Shown here one piece after another: positions 45,776-55,135 of a DNA stretch of 64,000 bases (positions within the stretch are counted from its first letter, which is position 1; every line of letters begins with the position of its first letter). The notes beneath the pieces were generated by a model, which was given only the letters and a program-made list of their open reading frames with translations, was not told the DNA's origin and searched no databases. The position numbers and the translations under genes are program-made. The stretch spans positions 992,001 to 1,056,000 of the forward strand of contig NZ_WTYH01000001.1 in assembly GCF_009827335.1 (NCBI RefSeq), written 5' to 3'. Source of the DNA: Aurantiacibacter arachoides (GTDB taxonomy: Bacteria > Pseudomonadota > Alphaproteobacteria > Sphingomonadales > Sphingomonadaceae).

Positions 45776-46776
45776 CAAGCGATCTGCCGCACGGCGTGCA
45801 CGACTTTCTTTCCGCCGCCGGCTGGCAGGGCGCCCGCATCGAGCCTTTGCCAGGCGATGCCAGCTTTCGCCGCTATTTCCGCATCAATGATGGAGAGCGC
45901 CGCGCACTGCTGATGGATGCGCCCCCGCCGCACGAGGATCCGCGGCCGTTCCTTCACGTTGGCAAATGGCTGCGCGAACAGGGCTTGCGGGCGCCTGCCA
46001 TCTTGGCCGAAGACGCCCCACGCGGCCTGATCCTGATCGAGGATTTCGGTCATGACAGGATGCGCGACTGGCTGGACGATCATCCGGACGGCGAACACCA
46101 GGCCTATGCCGATGCGATCCGGGCGCTGGTTGACCTGCACAGGTGCCCGCCCGGCCCGTTCGAACCCTATTCGCTGGAAACGTATTTGCGCGAAGCGTCG
46201 CTGTTTCCCGACTGGTTCTGCCCAGCCGCCGGCATCACGGTGGACAACGAGGGCTACAATGCTGCCTGGCGCGAGGCGCTTGGCCCGCTGATGCTGCGCC
46301 AGCAACCCGGCGTGACCGTGCTGCGCGACTATCACGCGGAGAACATCATGCTGCTGGGCGAGGGCAAGCAGGGCCTGATCGATTTTCAGGACGCGCTGGC
46401 GGGCCATCCCGCCTACGATCTGGTCAGCCTGTTGCAGGATGCACGGCGTGATGTTTCAGAAGAGCTGGAGACGAGGATGCTCGATCTGTACCGCTCCAGC
46501 ATCGAAACCGGCCCCGATTTCGAGGCCGACTACGCCCGCCTGGGCGCGCAGCGCAACGCCAAGATCGTGGGCATATTCACCCGCCTGTGGAAGCGCGATG
46601 GCAAGCCCAAGTACCTCGGCATGATCCCCCGCGTGTGGGACGCGATGGAGCGCGACCTGGCGCATCCCGCGCTGGCGCCGGTGGCGCGGTGGTTCGATGC
46701 CAATGTGCCCGATGCGATCCGCGATGCTCGCGGAGCTGGTCCTGGGGCCGGTCTTGCGGCGGGCTTGCAAGAATGA
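45772..46776 (+). CDS. amgK: N-acetylmuramate/N-acetylglucosamine anomeric kinase AmgK
   Basis: The 334-residue protein has the aminoglycoside-phosphotransferase fold: catalytic LRDYHAENIM and metal-binding LIDFQDALAGHPAYDL. Next to a MurU nucleotidyltransferase it is best read as AmgK, which phosphorylates recovered MurNAc (or GlcNAc) at C1 in the fosfomycin-bypassing peptidoglycan recycling route known from Pseudomonas and Caulobacter. Both ends overlap neighbours by 4 nt. Confidence 0.88.
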   Translation: MTSDLPHGVHDFLSAAGWQGARIEPLPGDASFRRYFRINDGERRALLMDAPPPHEDPRPFLHVGKWLREQGLRAPAILAEDAPRGLILIEDFGHDRMRDWLDDHPDGEHQAYADAIRALVDLHRCPPGPFEPYSLETYLREASLFPDWFCPAAGITVDNEGYNAAWREALGPLMLRQQPGVTVLRDYHAENIMLLGEGKQGLIDFQDALAGHPAYDLVSLLQDARRDVSEELETRMLDLYRSSIETGPDFEADYARLGAQRNAKIVGIFTRLWKRDGKPKYLGMIPRVWDAMERDLAHPALAPVARWFDANVPDAIRDARGAGPGAGLAAGLQE

Positions 46777-47489
46777 GCCAGCTCGCCTCCGACACGGCGA
46801 TGGTGCTGGCGGCGGGGCTAGGCAAGCGTATGCGCCCGCTGACGGCCACCCAGCCCAAGCCAATGGTGCGGGTCGCGGGCAAGCCGCTGATCGATCACAC
46901 GCTCGATCGGTTGCGCGATGCCGGCGTGGCGAAGGCGGTGGTCAACGTCCATTACCTGGCCGACAATCTCGAAGCGCATCTCAGGGATCGTACCGCACCC
47001 GCCGTCACCCTATCGGATGAGCGCGACCTGCTGCTGGAAACCGGCGGCGGGATGGTGGCTGCGCAAGACCTGCTGCCCGATCCGTTCTTCTGCCTGAACT
47101 CCGACAACGTCTGGCTGGAAGGCCCGCGCAACTGCTTTGCTGACCTTTCCGCGCACTGGGATGCGGCGCGGATGGACGCGTTGCTGCTGCTGGTGCCGCA
47201 CAAGGGCGCTTACAACTTCCGCGGTTCCGGCGATTTTCACATGGACGGCGCGGGCCGGGTGAGCCGGCGCCAGGATCGCCGCGTGGCGCCCTACATCTTC
47301 ACTGGCATCCAGCTTGCGTCCAAGCGCCTGCTGCGCGACGCGCCGGAGGGTGCGTTCTCCACCAACCTGCTGTGGAACCGCGCGATGGAGGAGGGCCGGC
47401 TGTTCGGCATACCGTTTACCGGCCAGTGGTTCGAGGTCGGCACGCCAGACGCGATTCTGCCCACCGAGGCCATGCTGCGCGATGGCTGA
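46773..47489 (+). CDS. murU: N-acetylmuramate-1-phosphate uridylyltransferase MurU
   Basis: The 238-residue nucleotidyltransferase starts with VLAAGLGKRMRPLTATQPKPM, the sugar-nucleotidyltransferase signature, and keeps the LNSDNVW metal site. It would make UDP-MurNAc from MurNAc-1-phosphate and UTP after AmgK, bypassing MurA and MurB. It overlaps amgK by 4 nt and addB by 8 nt. Confidence 0.9.
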   Translation: MSQLASDTAMVLAAGLGKRMRPLTATQPKPMVRVAGKPLIDHTLDRLRDAGVAKAVVNVHYLADNLEAHLRDRTAPAVTLSDERDLLLETGGGMVAAQDLLPDPFFCLNSDNVWLEGPRNCFADLSAHWDAARMDALLLLVPHKGAYNFRGSGDFHMDGAGRVSRRQDRRVAPYIFTGIQLASKRLLRDAPEGAFSTNLLWNRAMEEGRLFGIPFTGQWFEVGTPDAILPTEAMLRDG

Positions 47490-50466
47490 GGCACGCGCGC
47501 CGCAGATCTATTCCATCGCCGCCCACCGCGGGTTTGCCGATGCGCTGGTGGCGGGTTTGGTGCCGCGTTATGCGGATCCCGACGTCGGACTCGCCCGGTT
47601 GACCCTGCTGCTGCCCTCCGCGCGCGCGGCCCGCACCGTTACCGAGGCATTCGTGCGTCATGCGGGGGCGACCGGCACGCCGGGCCTGCTGATGCCGCGC
47701 ATGGTGATGGTCGGCGATCTCGATCTTGACGAGGCACTTGGCCCGGTGTTCGATTCGCTCGGCGCAGGCGCGGCGATCCCGCCCGCCGCGGATTCCACCC
47801 GGCGCTGGCTGCGGCTGGCGCAATTCGTGGCCGAGGCGGGCGCAAAGCTGGGGCGCGATCCGCTGACCGCCGGGGCGCGGCTGCGGCTGGCGCAGGACAT
47901 CGCCACATCGATGGATCGGCTGCTGGTGGAGGAGATCGAGGTCGAGAGCCTGTGGGAGGATCGGGTCCTCTCCGCGCTGGAGGATAACGCCATCCACTGG
48001 CGTGAGAACACCAAGCTGTTCTACGCGGTCAGCAAGATGTGGCAGGCGGAACTGGCCGCGCGCGGAGAGCTGGACGCCGCCGCCCGGCGCAACCTGCTGT
48101 TCCGCGAGGCAGCGCGCCGTATGCGCGACACGCCGCCCGCCACCCCCTATGTCGCTGCCGGCGTCACCAGCGCCGCCCCGGCACTGGCGAGGCTGCTGCG
48201 CACCGTCAGCGAGCTGCCGCAGGGCGCCGTCATCCTGCCCGACCTGGACCTGTCGATGGACGATGCGGTGTGGGACGAACTGGGCGGCGCTGGCGACCCC
48301 GAGGCGCAGACGCCCTTTGCGCGCGGCGATGCGGTTACCCATCCGCAGTATCACCTGAAGCTGCTGCTCAATCGCATGGGCGTGGCCCGCGCCGAGGTGC
48401 AGCCGTGGCATCGGGCTGGCCTTTCCAAGGGTCCGCCCGAGCGCAGCCATGCGATCTCCAGCCTGTTCCTGCCGCCTGATGCGAGCAAGGCCTGGGTCGA
48501 TCTGCCTGCCAACCGCCGGCGCATGACAGGCGTGCGCCTGGTCGAAGCGGCCAATCCGGAGGAGGAAGCGCAGGCCATCGCCCTGCTGGTGCGCGAGGCG
48601 GTAGAGGCACCGAAACGCCGCGTGGCCGTCGTCACGCCCGATCGCGGGCTGGCGGCGCGGGTGGTGCAGCATCTGCGGCGGTGGAACATCATGGCCGACG
48701 ATTCCGCGGGCCGCCCCCTGTCGCAGACAGCCGCCGGCCGGGTGATCCTGTTGCTGGCGGAAATTGCCGCCGAACGCGCCGCACCGGTGCCGCTGATCGC
48801 CTTGCTGGAACATCCGCTGGCGGCGGCGGGGGAGGGGCGGCCTGACTGGCTCGACGCGGCAAGGGCGTTCGAGCTCAAACTGCGCGGCCCGCGCAAGACG
48901 CCGGGGCTGGAATCGCTTCGGGCTTTGGCAGACGAGGCCAAGGTAGCTGACTGGTGGGGACGCGTCGAAGACATCCTGGCACCGCTGGTGGAACAGGTGG
49001 CCGACCGCGGGCTGGCCGACTGGCTCGACCTGCTGGCCGAGGCGGGCGAGGCGTTGTGCGGCACCGACCTCTGGGCGCGCGAGGACGGGCGGGCGCTGGC
49101 CGCCTTCATCGAGGACCTGCGCCTGCAGACGCGCGAAGTGCCAGTGGCGCTGGAACCGGCAGATTTGCCGCCCGTGCTGCGCGATGCGATGGACGATGTC
49201 GCCGTTCGCCCGTCTTACGGCGGCCATCCGCGCGTGGCGATACTCGGCTTGCTGGAGGCGCGCATGACGCGTGCCGACCTGGTGATCTGTGCCGGCCTGA
49301 ACGAAGGCACCTGGCCGCCGACACCCTCGGTCGATCCGTTGCTTGCCCCCGGCGTGCTGCGCGCGCTCGGCGTGCCCGGAGCGGACTTTCGCATCGGTCT
49401 TGCCGCGCACGATCTTGCCGGAGCGCTTGGCGCGCCCGAGGTGGTGCTGAGCCGCGCCCGGCGCGAGGTTTCCGGCCCTGCCATCGCCAGCCGGTTCCTG
49501 CTGCGGGTGCGCGCCCTGCTAGGCCAGCGGATGACCGAGGAGGCGAGCGATCGCTCGATCGTGGACCTCGCGCGGGCGGTGGACGATGGGCGCAATCACG
49601 ATCCTGCGCCGCACCCGCAACCGCGCGTCGTGCCCCGCGCCGATCAACGCCTGCCGCCAAAGGGGATCAGCGTGACCGCGCTCGATCGCCTGCGTTCCGA
49701 TCCTTACGAATATTATGCCGGCAAGATCCTGCGTCTGGACCAGCTGGACGGCGTCGATGCCGATCCCGGCCCGGCGTGGCAGGGCACGCTGGCCCATGCG
49801 ATCCTGCAGGATTGGCACGACGGCAAGGGTTCGCTCGACGACCTGGCCGACCGGCATCTGCAGGCGCTTTCCGCGCATCCGCTGCTTGCCGCGCTGTGGC
49901 GGCCACGGCTCGTCCGCGCATTGGAATGGGTGGCGCTGTCGCTGGATGAGCAACCCGGGCGCACGCCTCTGGCGGTCGAGGCATGGGGCGAGATGGCGGT
50001 GCAGGGTGTGCGCGTGTTCGGCAAGGCCGACCGCATCGACCGGATGCCAGGTGGCGCGCTGGCCGTGGTGGACTACAAGACCGGTGCACCGCCTGCGGGT
50101 GCCGAGGTGGAAGCGGGCTATGCCCTGCAACTTGGCACCCTGGGCCTGATCGTGCGCGCCGGGGGCTTTGCCGATCTGGCGGGAACGCCCGAGACGTTCG
50201 AATACTGGTCGCTCGGCCGCGATGCCAAGAGCGTGACCGGTTTCGGCTATGTCACCACGCCGCTGCTGGAAGGCAACAAGCGCAGCGGCATCGCGCCCGG
50301 CGAGTTTCTTCCGGTCACGGAGCGCTTCCTGCTGGATGCGCTGGATAGCTGGATCCTTGGCGATGCGCCCTTCGTGGCCCGGCTCAATCCTGATGCGCCG
50401 GGGTATGCGACTTACGACCAGCTGATGCGCCTTGCCGAATGGCAGGGGAGGGAGGCCCAGGCATGA
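47482..50466 (+). CDS. addB: Double-strand break repair protein AddB
   Basis: The 994-residue subunit of the AddAB helicase-nuclease processes double-strand breaks for RecA. It has an inactive-helicase-like N-terminal portion (LTLLLPSARAARTVTEAF near 35) and a C-terminal PD-(D/E)XK nuclease domain in which GKADRID and VVDYKTG are the metal-binding parts. Length suits alphaproteobacterial AddB. Start overlaps murU and stop overlaps addA (ATGA). Confidence 0.94.
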   Translation: MAEARAPQIYSIAAHRGFADALVAGLVPRYADPDVGLARLTLLLPSARAARTVTEAFVRHAGATGTPGLLMPRMVMVGDLDLDEALGPVFDSLGAGAAIPPAADSTRRWLRLAQFVAEAGAKLGRDPLTAGARLRLAQDIATSMDRLLVEEIEVESLWEDRVLSALEDNAIHWRENTKLFYAVSKMWQAELAARGELDAAARRNLLFREAARRMRDTPPATPYVAAGVTSAAPALARLLRTVSELPQGAVILPDLDLSMDDAVWDELGGAGDPEAQTPFARGDAVTHPQYHLKLLLNRMGVARAEVQPWHRAGLSKGPPERSHAISSLFLPPDASKAWVDLPANRRRMTGVRLVEAANPEEEAQAIALLVREAVEAPKRRVAVVTPDRGLAARVVQHLRRWNIMADDSAGRPLSQTAAGRVILLLAEIAAERAAPVPLIALLEHPLAAAGEGRPDWLDAARAFELKLRGPRKTPGLESLRALADEAKVADWWGRVEDILAPLVEQVADRGLADWLDLLAEAGEALCGTDLWAREDGRALAAFIEDLRLQTREVPVALEPADLPPVLRDAMDDVAVRPSYGGHPRVAILGLLEARMTRADLVICAGLNEGTWPPTPSVDPLLAPGVLRALGVPGADFRIGLAAHDLAGALGAPEVVLSRARREVSGPAIASRFLLRVRALLGQRMTEEASDRSIVDLARAVDDGRNHDPAPHPQPRVVPRADQRLPPKGISVTALDRLRSDPYEYYAGKILRLDQLDGVDADPGPAWQGTLAHAILQDWHDGKGSLDDLADRHLQALSAHPLLAALWRPRLVRALEWVALSLDEQPGRTPLAVEAWGEMAVQGVRVFGKADRIDRMPGGALAVVDYKTGAPPAGAEVEAGYALQLGTLGLIVRAGGFADLAGTPETFEYWSLGRDAKSVTGFGYVTTPLLEGNKRSGIAPGEFLPVTERFLLDALDSWILGDAPFVARLNPDAPGYATYDQLMRLAEWQGREAQA

Positions 50467-53400
50467 GCGGAAAGGTCTTTCGCCTGCAGGACAACCAGGC
50501 CGCCGCCGTCGCGCCGCACGACAGCGTGTGGCTGTCTGCCAGCGCGGGCACCGGCAAGACGCAGGTATTGTCGGCCCGCGTGCTGCGCCTGTTGCTGACC
50601 GACGGGGTCGCGCCCGAACAGATCCTTTGCCTCACCTTTACCAAGGCCGGTGCCGCGGAAATGGCGACGCGCGTCAACGAAGTGCTGGCGAACTGGGTGC
50701 GGATGCCGGCGACGGAACTCGCTGCCGATCTCGATGCAATCGGCGCGACGGGCGACCCCGCCACCATCGCCCGGGCCCGCACGCTGTTCGCCAGCGTGCT
50801 CGATTGTCCCGGGGGCGGCCTGCGGATCGACACCATCCACGCCTTTGCCCAGTGGCTGCTATCGGCTTTCCCCGAGGAAGCGGGTCTGGTCCCCGGCACC
50901 CGCCCGATGGAGGATCGCGACCGCGACCTGCTGGCCGCGCAGGTGCTGGCCGACCAGCTGGTCGCATGGCGTGACACCGATCCCGCTGCCGTCGCGGCGC
51001 TGGAGGGTCTGTCGTTGCGCATGGGGCCGGACGGTGCGCGCGCGTGGCTGCTGCGCTGTGCGCAGGCGCGGGCGGCCTGGTTCGGACCTGGCGCGTGGCA
51101 GCCGCCGATGGCGGCGCGGGTGCGCCAGTTGCTTGGTCTGCCTGCCGATGCCGACGCCGCCAGCCTGTGCGATCTGTGTCATGACGAGGCCGAGTGCACC
51201 GCGCTGCTAAGACAGGTCATGTGGGCCTACGATGGCTGGGGCGCGGCCAGCGGGCAGAAGTTTGCCGGGCTGATCGGCGAGTGGCTGCTGGGTTCGCCGG
51301 AGGACCGCTTTGCCGCCACCGGCGCGCTGCTGGGCGAGCTTTTCAACGACAAGGGTCTGCTCAAGTATCAATCGAACCTCGAGAAGAAGGATGCCTCCGT
51401 CACCGCGCTGGCGGAACAGGCGCGCGAACGACTGGCGGGCGTCGCGGCGCAGGCCAGCCTGCTCGCCCTGGTCGATGTCATCACCCCCGCGCTGGAGGTA
51501 GGCCGCAAATACGCGCTCGCCTGGGACGAGGCCAAATCGCGCGAGGGACTGGTCGATTTCGACGATCTCATCGCCAAGGCCGCCGCCCTGCTGGTCAATC
51601 GCGACATGTCGGCCTGGATCCGCTACAAGCTGGACCGCCGCTTCGATCATATCCTGGTGGACGAGGCGCAGGACACCAACGCGTCGCAGTGGGCCATCAT
51701 CGACGCGTTGACCGACGATTTCTTCGCCGGCGCGGGGCAGGCGGAGGATCGGCTGCGCACGATCTTCGTGGTGGGGGATTACAAGCAGGCGATCTTCGGA
51801 TTTCAGGGCACCAGCCCGGAAAACTTTGCCGCCGCGCGCAACCGTTATGCAGAGCTGCTGCGGGTGCGGCGGGAGAACGCGATCGGCGCGCAGAACGTGC
51901 GCGTGCTCAACGCCTTGCAGGATCTGGGGCTGGGCCGCTCCTACCGCACGTCGCAACCCGTGCTCGACCTGGTGGATCGTGCCATTGCGGCGATCGGCCA
52001 CACCGCCATCGGCCTTGATCGCCCGCCCGAACGGCACGTGGGGTTTGAACGCGAGGGGCTGGTCACGCTGTGGCAGCCGGTGCCAGGCCTGCCTGAAGAT
52101 GCCGAGGACGAGAGCGGCGGCCCGGAAATCCGCGTGTCGGAGCCAGAGCGTCGCATGGCGGACCGCATCGCCGCGCAGGTGAAACAGTGGCTCGATCACG
52201 GTTATCCGCTGGTCAAGAACCCCGACGCGCCGCGAAACGCCACGCCGGGTGACATCATGGTGCTGGTGCGCAAGCGCAAGGAACTGGCCGGCCTGATCGT
52301 CGCGCGGCTGCACGCGGCAGGCGTCCGCGTGGCGGGCGTCGACCGCCTGCGCCTCGGCGCGCCGCTGGCCGTGCAGGACCTGATGGCCGCCTTGCGCTTC
52401 GCCGCACAGCCGTTCGACGATCTCGCGCTCGCCTGCCTGCTGGTCTCGCCGATATTCGGCTGGTCGCAGGAAGACCTGCTGGAGCACGGTTTCCGCCCCA
52501 AGGGCCGCCCCCTGTGGAGCCACCTGCGCCGCAGCGATGCGCCCCTCGCCAGGATGGCCGTGGAACGGCTCGGGCAACTGCTTCGCATTGCCGATTACGA
52601 ACCGCCACAGGCGATGGTTCACTGGATGCTGGTCGGCCCGTGGCAGGCGCGGGGCAAGCTGGTCGCGCGGCTGGGGCGCGAGGCGAACGACCCGATCGAC
52701 GAACTGTTGAACGCGGCCCTGCAGTTCGCTTCTGCCAACACCCCCTCGTTGCAAGGGTTCATCCGCTGGTTCGACGCCGGCGAAGGCGAATTGAAGCGCG
52801 AGGCAGAGGGCGCGGGTGACATGGTGCGGGTCATGACCGTCCACGGATCGAAGGGATTGCAGGCGCCGATCGTGATCCTCGCCGATGCCTGCGGCGATCC
52901 GGACGCATCGCGCACCTCCGGCCTGTCGCTGGAAGAAAACCTGCCGGGCGGCGGCGGGCGCACGCTGCCGCTGCCGCCGCTGACGAAGGACGAGCGGGTG
53001 GGCCGCGTGGCAGAGGCTGCCGAGGCCGCCCGGGCGGCAGAGCGCGAGGAACACTGGCGCCTGCTCTACGTCGCCATGACCCGGGCAGAGGAAGCGTTGT
53101 TCATCGGCGGCGCGCTGGGCAAGCGCGAAAAGGCACCGGCGCAGGACAGCTGGTACGCACGGCTCGAACCGCTGTTCGGTGGCGAGTGGATTGACGATCC
53201 GATCTGGGGCGCGCGGGCCGAGCTGGGCGAACGTCCGCCGCCGGTGGAACGGCGATACCAGACCGACCTCGGGCTGCGCCAGCCGTTGCCGGAATGGGCG
53301 ACGCGGACCGTGGGCGAGGAACCGCGCCCGCCGCGTCCGCTTGCCCCCTCCGCCAGCGCCGACGATACAAGCGCCGACCCGCCGTTGCCGGTGGAACAGG

Positions 53401-53927
53401 CGGCCATCGCGGCGCGGCGCGGGGTGCTGATCCACGCGCTTCTCGAGCGTCTGCCCGACGTTCCGCATGATCTGCGCCAGGCCGGGGGCCGGGCGTGGCT
53501 GGAGCGTCATGGACCGGACCTGTCGGCCGAAGAGCGGAGCGAGATGCTGGACCGCGCGCTGGCCGTGCTCGATCATCCCGATTTCGCCGATCTTTTCGGA
53601 CCCGATGCCCTGGCGGAGGTTCCGCTTGCCGCGACGGTGGGCGACCAGGTCATCGCGGGCACGGCCGACCGGTTGCTGGTGACGCCTTCGCGCATTCTCG
53701 TGGCCGATTTCAAGACGGCCCGCCGGCCGCCCGAATCGCTGGACCAGGTGCCGCAATCCACGCTGGCGCAGATGGGCGCCTACGCCGCGGCGCTCGGGGT
53801 GATCTACCCCGGGCGCACGGTGGAAGCGGCGGTGCTGTATACGCAGGCACCGCGCATGATCGTGATCCCCCGGCACGTGCTTGCGGACAACGTCCCGCGC
53901 GCAAAAGCGCAAGACGGGACACCCTAA
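50463..53927 (+). CDS. addA: Double-strand break repair helicase-nuclease AddA
   Basis: The 1154-residue UvrD-type helicase and nuclease has Walker A SASAGTGKTQ (25-34), motif Ia TFTKAGAAEM, motif II ILVDEAQDTN, motif III VGDYKQAIFGFQG, motif V VMTVHGSKGLQAPIV and motif VI LLYVAMTRAEEALF. The C-terminal nuclease has GTADRLLV and VADFKTAR. With AddB it loads RecA at breaks, replacing RecBCD. It is the last gene of the overlapping run; trxA follows after 79 bp with its own ribosome-binding site. Confidence 0.96.
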   Translation: MSGKVFRLQDNQAAAVAPHDSVWLSASAGTGKTQVLSARVLRLLLTDGVAPEQILCLTFTKAGAAEMATRVNEVLANWVRMPATELAADLDAIGATGDPATIARARTLFASVLDCPGGGLRIDTIHAFAQWLLSAFPEEAGLVPGTRPMEDRDRDLLAAQVLADQLVAWRDTDPAAVAALEGLSLRMGPDGARAWLLRCAQARAAWFGPGAWQPPMAARVRQLLGLPADADAASLCDLCHDEAECTALLRQVMWAYDGWGAASGQKFAGLIGEWLLGSPEDRFAATGALLGELFNDKGLLKYQSNLEKKDASVTALAEQARERLAGVAAQASLLALVDVITPALEVGRKYALAWDEAKSREGLVDFDDLIAKAAALLVNRDMSAWIRYKLDRRFDHILVDEAQDTNASQWAIIDALTDDFFAGAGQAEDRLRTIFVVGDYKQAIFGFQGTSPENFAAARNRYAELLRVRRENAIGAQNVRVLNALQDLGLGRSYRTSQPVLDLVDRAIAAIGHTAIGLDRPPERHVGFEREGLVTLWQPVPGLPEDAEDESGGPEIRVSEPERRMADRIAAQVKQWLDHGYPLVKNPDAPRNATPGDIMVLVRKRKELAGLIVARLHAAGVRVAGVDRLRLGAPLAVQDLMAALRFAAQPFDDLALACLLVSPIFGWSQEDLLEHGFRPKGRPLWSHLRRSDAPLARMAVERLGQLLRIADYEPPQAMVHWMLVGPWQARGKLVARLGREANDPIDELLNAALQFASANTPSLQGFIRWFDAGEGELKREAEGAGDMVRVMTVHGSKGLQAPIVILADACGDPDASRTSGLSLEENLPGGGGRTLPLPPLTKDERVGRVAEAAEAARAAEREEHWRLLYVAMTRAEEALFIGGALGKREKAPAQDSWYARLEPLFGGEWIDDPIWGARAELGERPPPVERRYQTDLGLRQPLPEWATRTVGEEPRPPRPLAPSASADDTSADPPLPVEQAAIAARRGVLIHALLERLPDVPHDLRQAGGRAWLERHGPDLSAEERSEMLDRALAVLDHPDFADLFGPDALAEVPLAATVGDQVIAGTADRLLVTPSRILVADFKTARRPPESLDQVPQSTLAQMGAYAAALGVIYPGRTVEAAVLYTQAPRMIVIPRHVLADNVPRAKAQDGTP

Positions 53928-54006
53928 AGGAAAGCTATCGGCTTTGCCGCGTTGCCTTGTAACGAATTCGCCCCACATGGGACGCCAACCAATCAGGAGA
54001 TTTCAC

Positions 54007-54327
54007 ATGGCCACCAAGACAGTCACCGACGCAAGCTTCCAGGCCGACGTCCTCGAAGCCGACAAGCCGGTACTCGTCGATTTCTGGGCGGACTGGTGCG
54101 GCCCGTGCAAGATGATCGCCCCCGCGCTGGAGGAACTGAGCGAGGAGATGGCGGACAAGATCACCATTGCCAAGATGGACATCATGGAAAACCCCAACGT
54201 TCCCGGCAAGATGGGCGTCCAGTCGATCCCGTTCCTCGTCCTGTTCAAGGATGGCCAGCCGGTCGCCCAGCAGATGGGTGCCGCACCGAAGAACGCCCTG
54301 AAGGGATGGCTGGAATCCCAGCTCTGA
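54007..54327 (+). CDS. trxA: Thioredoxin 1
   Basis: The 106-residue cytoplasmic thiol-disulfide carrier has the WCGPC active site in FWADWCGPCKMIAP and the cis-Pro in QSIPFLVLF. AGGAG lies six nt before the ATG. Its stop is 4 nt from the stop of the convergent inositol-phosphatase-family gene. Confidence 0.97.
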   Translation: MATKTVTDASFQADVLEADKPVLVDFWADWCGPCKMIAPALEELSEEMADKITIAKMDIMENPNVPGKMGVQSIPFLVLFKDGQPVAQQMGAAPKNALKGWLESQL

Positions 54328-54331
54328 CGTT

Positions 54332-55135
54332 TCAGGGCTGGGGCATGGCGGCCAGACGCGCCGCCATACCGTCCCACAAGGCGGGCGAGGCGGCGCCGAT
54401 CAGCCCGCCGTACACGTCGCCATCCACGCGGTAGGGTGAGCCGTCTGGCCGCGCGGCTCGCCCGCCCGCCTCGTTGAGCCACAATGCGCCGGCGGCATGG
54501 TCCCAGGCCAAGGTTCGTTCGAACAGCGATACGTCGTTGATGCCCAGCGCGAGGCGCGGGTATTGCTCGGCGGCGCAGTAGGGGATGTCGGTCAGGCGAT
54601 ATTGCGGGCAGATATGCTCCATCGTCGCGGCGCGCTTCGCCGGGTCCATGAACACCAGCGAGATCGCCGCCACGGGCGGTAGCTCGCCAGTCTCCCGCGC
54701 CGCGATCCGGGTTCCGTCCACAAAGGCGCCGCCGCCAAGGTGTGCGGCGCAGAAACGGCCCGTCAGGCAATCGAAGATCCAGCCGCTTTGCGCCAGGCCA
54801 CCCTCGGCCCGCGCGATCAGGATGCCGAAAGGCGGCTTGCCATTGGCGTAGTTACGGGTTCCGTCGATCGGGTCGACGATCCAGCACGCTCCCGACAGGT
54901 GGCGGCGCTCCTCTGGATCGGCATGGCAGCCTTCCTCTCCCACCACCGGCAGGTCGGCAATCCTGGCCAGCCCTTCACGCAGCAGTGCCTCGCTCTCGCG
55001 ATCGGCGATGGTCACGGGATCGTTCCCGCCCTTGTCCTCGATGTCGTGCGCGGCAAGGTTGCGGTAGCGCGGCAGGATGACCCGCTCGGTCACCTCGCGC
55101 ATCAGGGCCAGTATCTCGCGGTCCAGAGTGCTCAC
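54332..55135 (-). CDS. Inositol-monophosphatase-family phosphatase, possibly histidinol-phosphatase HisN
   Basis: The 267-residue metal-dependent phosphatase has the three family motifs: GEEG, DPIDGTRNYANGKP and WDHAAGALWLNEAGG. Members with this form in actinobacteria and alphaproteobacteria often act as histidinol-phosphatase (HisN), others on inositol or PAP. Substrate cannot be decided here. The GTG start at 55135 overlaps the argJ stop (GTGA), so it is coupled to an arginine-biosynthesis gene, which gives mild support for amino-acid metabolism. Confidence 0.85.
   Translation of the reverse strand: MSTLDREILALMREVTERVILPRYRNLAAHDIEDKGGNDPVTIADRESEALLREGLARIADLPVVGEEGCHADPEERRHLSGACWIVDPIDGTRNYANGKPPFGILIARAEGGLAQSGWIFDCLTGRFCAAHLGGGAFVDGTRIAARETGELPPVAAISLVFMDPAKRAATMEHICPQYRLTDIPYCAAEQYPRLALGINDVSLFERTLAWDHAAGALWLNEAGGRAARPDGSPYRVDGDVYGGLIGAASPALWDGMAARLAAMPQP

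Noticed and set aside
47416..49410. A 664-residue minus-strand frame across addB
   Set aside because: Antisense shadow with low-complexity Arg/Gln/His content and no family match that I can recognise.
51207..53978. A 923-residue minus-strand open frame across addA
   Set aside because: It is a shadow of AddA; no motif or ribosome-binding site supports it.
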